Below, piece after piece: positions 58,391 to 64,000 of a stretch of DNA of 64,000 nt. This DNA comes from Davidsoniella eucalypti (Eukaryota > Ascomycota > Sordariomycetes > Microascales > Ceratocystidaceae), in contig RMBW01000050.1 in NCBI GenBank assembly GCA_004009845.1, positions 159,475 to 223,474 of the forward strand, written 5' to 3'. Both the position numbers and the translations under genes were made by a program. Every line of letters begins with the position of its first letter. Within the stretch, counting starts at the first letter, position 1. The notes below the pieces were generated by a model. That model was not told the DNA's origin and did not search any database. It saw only the letters and a list, made by a program, of their open reading frames with translations.

Positions 58391-58955
58391 CTAGCCAGGG
58401 CCAATCTTGGGCATATCGTTATGTTCTGATAGTTTTGATAGGAAATGGTTGAGTTCGTCAACACGTTCGGCGTGCGTTTTAAGGAGATCGGGATTGGAAG
58501 CGGCTGATTTGGATAGCTCGAGAAACTATTGGTACACAATACGAGATTAGTAACGGGTATCTAGCACTAGGGATATATCTTGGTGATATTAAAAGGCATC
58601 TTACCTTTTTGCGCTTCGCTTCTTCGAATCGCCTTTGCGCATCCGTCTTGCCCGCCGTCCTGGAAGAGCTGCCATCATCGCTATCTCTATCTGAATCTCC
58701 AGCGCTGGAGTCAATCTCTCGCCGTTTGCTCTTCTTCTTGCTGCTGCTGTCAGCGGCACCATCCCCCTTACTACCACTCGCCCTCACGAGCGCCGAAGAG
58801 GAAGATTCGGAGCCTGCCGCTCCATCTTCAGCTGCGCTTTCCAGCGCCTTTTCGAGCTTCTTGTCCTTCTTCTTCTTTTTGTTCTTGCCGACTTTGGCGC
58901 CCTTGAGGCGTAGAGCGCCTCCGCCGACCGCCGCAGAATAGTCGTCGAGTGGCAT
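58391..58955 (-). CDS. FAM32A-like (DUF1754) nuclear protein
   Basis: Exons 58955-58605 and 58525-58391 give 161 residues. The start MPLDDYSAAVGGGALRLKG, then a Lys-rich run, matches the FAM32A N-terminus. The second exon, FLELSKSAASNP...ERVDELNHFLSKLSEHNDMPKIGPG, carries the conserved C-terminal block ending in PxIGPG. Between them is a disordered Ser/Asp region. Human FAM32A is found in the late spliceosome, where it aids 3' splice-site exon ligation; a similar role here is inference. The splice is certain from the C-terminal block: unspliced, the frame reads unrelated residues. The upstream spacer to the divergent permease is 1.24 kb. Confidence 0.9.
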
Positions 58956-60193
58956 ATATAGTGTCGCTGGGTGAGTGACAATCGCTATAATGTCAGGATG
59001 CTTCGACGGATGTTCGGACCGATGAGGGGAAGCTTCGGATATGATTTAGCGCAGAGTTGGCGACAAGTAAAAAGAATATAAAAGGGAAGAAATGCTATTA
59101 TCATCTGTTTTGCAATTCTAGTGGCTTTTGCGACAACGCGCTTAGAAGGTAGCGCATATTAAGCGACTCGCTTGATTATAGACGCAGCAAGCGAATAGGC
59201 GCCACTTCGCCACAATTTCCGGCCTTTTTTGAGACTGGAATCTGTCGGTCAGAATTCACAATGAAGAATGATGCTGAGCTGCCAGCCTCATATTAGTCTT
59301 TGTAAAAGTGAAGAATAGTCAAAATTGCCGGACCGGGAGTCTTGCCGTGTCGACAGATGAGGTGGCGTTTCGGGACAATCGTGGCTGACCGGCCATTATA
59401 ATGTGGCGTCGGAGTAGTCTGATTGGATCGGTCGCTTGTGCAGCGGGCTCCTTCCTGATCGATCTAGGCTTTTGCTTTCCCTGGGATGTATGTAGTAATA
59501 GCTGCTTTGGGAACATTAACTTCTCTGTTGGTCTTGCCTTTTCAACGGGGGGACAAAAAGAAACAAAAAAAAACCAATAACTAGCACAACAGTCAAGACT
59601 TTACCTCTCCTTTATCTATTTTTTTTCTTCATCTTCTCTGCTTTCATACATTACATTCGCTTGAATCTTGACTTCTACCATCTATTCAGAATATTGCTGT
59701 ATTTCTTTTTAATTCGACTATTGATCCCGCCAACTACCGCTATTCAGGCCCAGATTTGGATTAGTTGAAAATAGACTCGCCCCTGGACTTGGCTTGTGAC
59801 AAACAAAGCAAGCCTGCCTTTTTCTTTAATAACGCCTTTGTCTACAACTGCCACCGGTTAGCTCGTCCTGGCTAATTATTGCTTATTTCTGTCGGCCTAG
59901 CAGCTCGAGGCCACGATCCCCTCTTCACTCCGCCCCAGAGCAGCTCTTCTTACTACATCTTCTGCCTCTACCCGTCTGCCTGCCCAGGGATCCAAGCTTG
60001 CCTCGTACCGCTATCCGAGACAGACGAAACAAGCTCCAGTGCTGGCCGAAACATGGGCAATTGCTGTTAGCCTACAGTAGCTATTGATACTTTCACTGCA
60101 TAGAGACGACAACTCTTCTCGACATCGTTGGCATCTTTCATTCTTGATAATACATATACACGCATCCCTTTCTTCTACACGGATACCTCTGCT
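58956..60193. promoter_or_regulatory. Divergent promoter region, FAM32A-like / permease
   Basis: 1.24 kb; the second half is pyrimidine-rich and probably the long leader of the permease gene. No motif identified with confidence. Confidence 0.4.
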
Positions 60194-62129
60194 ATGGCGC
60201 CACATCGCGACTCGCTCGAGCTCGCGTCCTTGGCCAGCTCTAGCGTCCACAACGGCATCGCAGAGAACGACTCTGTGTCTTCGCGCCAGAGCATATCGTC
60301 TTCGCGCCGGCTCTCTCTCGAACGCGACGATCCCTTAGACTTCGAGGCCTCCAATGCCCTCATTGCTGCCCGTAACAATTCATCCGCGACTGCTGCTGCC
60401 GGTGGGCGTGGTCGCACATATTCGGTAGCTTCCAGCTTCGATTTCGCCGCATCCTTGTTTCCGCTGACGTCAACGGCCGGAGCGTCAGGGTATGCGCCAC
60501 TTGGCCATTCGGCAGCTGCCGGCGCCACACCTCACACGACTCTGGGCGGCGGCTCACTGGAGAAGCACAAAACCTTGACGTACCTCAATGGCCTGTCCCT
60601 GATCATCGGTATAATCATCGGCTCGGGTATCTTTTCTTCACCAAGCCAAGTCAGCTCTAAAGTCGGTTCGCCCGGTGCCGCACTGGTGGTTTGGATCATT
60701 GCCGGCATTCTGGCTTGGACAGGTGCGGCTAGCTATGCGGAGCTGGGAGGTGCCATCCCACTTAATGGTGGCGCGCAGGTGTACCTGGCCAAGATCTTTG
60801 GCGAGATGTCTGGGTTCTTGTTCACATGGGTGGCCGTGCTGGTGCTCAAGCCGGGATCGGCGGCCATCATTGCCATCATCATGGGCGAGTACCTGGTGCG
60901 CGCGTTCATCGGTGCCGAGGCCGAGACTGTCGATCCGTGGATCAGCAAGGCTGTAGCCATGGTGGGACTGGCCGTGGTGACGTTTGTCAACTGTGTCTCG
61001 ACAAAACTGGGCACGCGTATCAACGACATGCTCATGTTTCTCAAGTTTGTAGTGCTCCTTTGTGTTGCCATCATCGGCATTGTCGTGGCCTTCACGGGCT
61101 ACACTAGCACAGGCGAGCCGAATACTGACTGGAAGGATAATGGTTGGTTCGACAACACCAATTGGGATGCCGCGTCCTTTGCGCTGGCCCTATACGGCGG
61201 CCTCTGGGCCTACGATGGCTGGGACAATGTAAGTTGATACTCAAGAGAGAAAGGGTCAAACCAGACATATCGACATCGTATATACTAACTAACTACCTTA
61301 GACCAACTACGTTGTCGGCGAGTTCCTCAACCCTACTCGCGATCTGCCCCGTGTCATCCATAGCGCTATGCCGCTTGTCATTCTGGGATACTGCATGGCC
61401 AATGTCGCCTACTTTCTTGTGCTGCCCATGGCTGATCTGAACGGCACTAACACCGTGGCTGTAGCTTTTGGTCAGAAGGTTTTCGGCCGCGTTGGTGCCC
61501 TAGTATTTGCCCTACTAGTCAGTGCCAGTTGTTTTGGTGCCCTGAACTCCTCAACCTTCACCTCGTCGCGACTTGTCTATGCTGCTGGCAAAGAAGGCTA
61601 CATTCCTACTATCTTTGGTCACATTGGTGTCGGCGGCGGGTCTTTGCCTTCACAGCAACGTACACGCGGATGTGTTGGTCGTGCCCTTGACAAATTATTT
61701 GGTGACGATGACGCTGGGCTCTTCTACACGCCCGTCAACGCACTTGTTCTCAACATGCTGCTAACGGGTGCGTACGTAGTAGTGGGTGAGTTTGGCACGC
61801 TGCTTACATTCTATGGCGTTGCTGGCTACACGTTCTACTTCATCACGGTTCTTGGCTTGATCATCCTACGCGTCAAGGAGCCTAACCTCGAACGTCCATA
61901 TAAGACGTGGATCACTACTCCTATCATATTCTGCTGCGTTTCACTGTTCCTTCTCAGTCGCGCGGTGTTTGCCCAGCCAGTACAGACCGTGGTGGTTATC
62001 GCCTTTGTGGTTGGCGGCGTTCCCGTGTACTTTTGGCGTCTACATGGTCGTGATCAGGTGTCACGGAAGCAGACACGGAGACATCAAGTTGATGAAGGCC
62101 ACAAGTGGTGGCAGTTCTGGAAGAGCTAG
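60194..62129 (+). CDS. High-affinity methionine permease, Mup1-like (APC superfamily, LAT family)
   Basis: Exons 60194-61228 and 61302-62129 (73-nt intron with a clear ACTAAC branch) give 620 residues. A disordered Ser-rich cytosolic N-terminus of about 120 residues precedes 12 predicted membrane helices. Helix 1 has the APC signature GIIIGSGIFSSPSQV; further family blocks are SYAELGGAIPLNGGAQVYLAKIFG, YDGWDNTNYVVGEFLNPTRDLPR and FGALNSSTFTSSRLVYAAGKEG. The protein imports amino acids with protons at the plasma membrane; methionine is inferred from resemblance to Mup1, and related LAT/b(0,+) carriers cannot be excluded. Codons are strongly biased. The ATG at 60194 is the first in frame. It is convergent with formate dehydrogenase (198 bp between stops). 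Confidence 0.86.
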
Positions 62130-62327
62130 ACATACAGCGTCTATCAGTGCCTTTGCTCAGTCCGCTAACTTATTCTGTTTGCCTTCACGCATGATATATT
62201 ATATAGATACGAGCTTACGTTCAACTCCCTCTTACTCTACCAAATTAATGAAATAAAAAATAATGAATTACTGGCATATAGAGTCTGCTTATCAACCGTT
62301 CCCTCTCACTTGCCTACTTTCTCAGTT

Positions 62328-63602
62328 CTACTTGCTATGCTGGCCGTACGACCGCGTCGCATACTTGCCTGCGTGCACAATTAGGTCTTCTGGCCGGTAA
62401 TCAAAGCGTCCACTGAAGTAACTGTCTAGAATGCTCTTGGTGCCGTCAGCATATCGTTTCTGTGCGTCCAGAGATGTGCCCGACATGTGCGGAACCATGG
62501 CGTTGCCACCACCGAACGGCGTAGTTGCATAACGCAACGGATGATCGACAGGTGCTGGCTGCGGGAACCAAACATCACCACCATAGCCGGCTAGATGGCC
62601 GCTCTTCAGAGCATCCGCCACGTCTTCCTTGACGACGATAGCACCGCGGGCTGTGTTAACGAGATAGCTTCCGGGCTTCATCTTGGCGATCAAGTCCTTA
62701 TTGAACAGACCCTTAGTTGACTCGTGAAGCGGGCAATTGATGGTCACCACATCACACTGCGCCAACATATCCTCTAGCTTCTCGACGCGGCGACAGCCGA
62801 TCTCAGCCTCCTTTTCGGCGCTCAGCGGCTGATAGTCAAAGTACAGCAACTCCTTGCACTCGAACGGCTTTAAGCGGCGTAGTACACGTTCGCCGATCCG
62901 GCCCACCGCCACCGTGCCGACGACTTTTCCCTCGAGATCGAACTCTGCCTTGGCAGCCTCGGCCACGTCCCAGTCACCGCGAGCCACCATGGCGTGGGCG
63001 GGAGTATAGTTACGCACGAGGACGAGGATCGTCATCAACACGTGCTCGGCAACCGAGACGACGTTGGAGCCCGTTACTTCGGCTACGGTGATGCCGCCGT
63101 TGGTGGCGCAGGCGGCGTCTAGATCGACATGGTCGGAACCGATGCCTGCGGTGATGGCAATCTTGAGGTTCTTGGCACGTGCGAGACGAGCGGCGGTAAG
63201 ATAGCCGGGGTGGAACGGCGTAGTGATTATGACTTCGGCGTCGACGAGCTCGCGGTCGAATACGGAGTCTTCGCCGTCTTTAGACGATGTCGTGATCAGT
63301 GTATGGCCTTGGCTTTCTAGCCATGGGCGTAGGCCAAGTTCATTCTCAGTCGTGCCAAGAAGAGCCGGAACCTTGAGTGGTTCTTTGTCAGTACATATAT
63401 AGCTATGTATGATTTCTTAACCCTAATTTTGATGACTTACCTGTCTGGCAGCTTCACCGCCGTCATACAAGACCATCAATACTTTAACCTAACATATTCA
63501 AAAGTTAGCTTGCACTTGAATAGGATGTCTTGGCTTAAGCAGGAGTTTCGCTTAGCTTCCAGGGCTGGGAGGAATCGATGAAAGGAAATCTTGACGTACC
63601 AT
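62328..63602 (-). CDS. FDH1: NAD-dependent formate dehydrogenase with a 3-nt first coding exon
   Basis: Exons 63602-63600 (ATG only), 63488-63441 and 63371-62328 give 364 residues, the usual fungal length. After ATG|gtacgt and an acceptor at 63489, exon 2 reads VKVLMVLYDGGEAARQ, and exon 3 starts VPALLGTTENELGL. Family blocks follow: TAGIGSDHVDLDAA, VAEVTGSNVVSVAEHVLMTI, the NAD-binding TVAVGRIGERVLRRLKPF with acidic YFDYQPL, NTARGAIVV (catalytic Arg) and MVPHMSGTSLDAQ (catalytic His). It oxidises formate to CO2 with NAD+, probably in the cytosol. Starting at any later codon would remove the conserved first strand. Codon bias suggests good expression. Confidence 0.95.
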
Positions 63603-64000
63603 TGCAACAGTATAAGGCAAAATACAAGAAATATAGGGTTATATTAATATGAGAAGGTGAAGTATAAAGATGAATGTAGTGTTCTGTCTTCCTTTTTTGG
63701 CTTGTTTTTTTTCTTTCTTTCAAATGGAAATGAAATTGAGCAATCCAAAGCCTTCTTTATATATGTTATAACATAACATCTCCAATTCAATAGATCCAAA
63801 CAACGAAGTACCGCCGTAAGCCACCATTTGCCGTGATTAGATTCTAGCTTCAGGAGGAATTGGAGAACCCTTTCGACTTGAAGCTAAGCTAAATCGCCCC
63901 CTTCCAAATATTGGAATATTTAGCCTATGATGAAGCTTGTGTCGGAGCTTCTACTACTGGACAACTACTAGTGTAGACTAGAAGGAGAAGAAGAACAAGT
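63603..64000. promoter_or_regulatory. Formate dehydrogenase promoter side
   Basis: About 400 bp upstream of the minus-strand start to the window edge. A TTTATATATG element near 63755-63765 could be the TATA box on the minus strand. Nothing else recognised. Confidence 0.4.

Noticed and set aside
1..64000. CRISPR arrays, operons, integrons
   Set aside because: The sequence is eukaryotic; no regularly spaced repeats or prokaryotic gene organisation are present.
1..64000. Secondary-metabolite or other dedicated gene cluster
   Set aside because: Genes are unrelated housekeeping functions with no backbone synthase or pathway regulator.

Overview
This is eukaryotic DNA, most likely from a filamentous ascomycete (Pezizomycotina); I cannot name the genus. 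Genes carry short introns (mostly about 50-140 nt) with GT..AG ends and CTAAC/CTGAC branch sites. The products are fungal: Ypk/Gad8 kinase, Mis6/CENP-I, an LCCL-domain membrane protein, GEP4, SEC59, a Mup1-type permease, formate dehydrogenase, and an endonuclease-like/kinase-like protein of a family I associate with Pezizomycotina. All names rest on motif recognition and hand-joined splice sites; no database search was run.

Layout. 1-2.1 kb: 3' end of a tuberin (TSC2) gene. 2.9-3.4 kb: a small orphan two-exon gene. 7.1-9.2 kb: ypk1/gad8 AGC kinase. 10.1-11.9 kb (minus): GNAT acetyltransferase. 11.9-18.7 kb: gene desert. 18.7-21.3 kb: mis6. 21.5-23.1 kb (minus): queuine tRNA-ribosyltransferase subunit 2. 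23.7-25.8 kb: LCCL membrane protein. 26.8-34.1 kb: accessory island with two broken Tad-like LINE fragments (minus strand) around a 901-residue endonuclease-like/kinase-like gene. 35.5-50.2 kb: gene-dense block of alkaline phosphatase, thioesterase-like protein, CutC, a Myb-like regulator with an in-frame UAG, GEP4, ORC2 and SEC59. 50.2-56 kb: second desert holding a decayed tRNA-Arg. 56-63.6 kb: GPI-anchored Ser/Thr-rich protein, FAM32A-like protein, methionine permease and formate dehydrogenase.

Functionally this is mostly a housekeeping neighbourhood and not a cluster. TSC2 and Ypk/Gad8 both belong to TOR signalling, Mis6 and ORC2 to chromosome maintenance, GEP4 and SEC59 to lipid metabolism. 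Many neighbours are convergent or divergent with short spacers.

The strongest unusual signal is the UAG stop in the conserved N-terminus of the Myb-like gene (42212-42214, minus). It lies in the loop of a perfect 14-nt palindrome, the kind of site that fungal A-to-I mRNA editing can convert to UGG. Next is the endonuclease-like/kinase-like gene between LINE remnants. Others are a start-codon-only first exon in formate dehydrogenase, three AT-hooks in ORC2, a 49-bp repeat shared by the LINE fragment and the region near the tRNA relic, and the small orphan gene.
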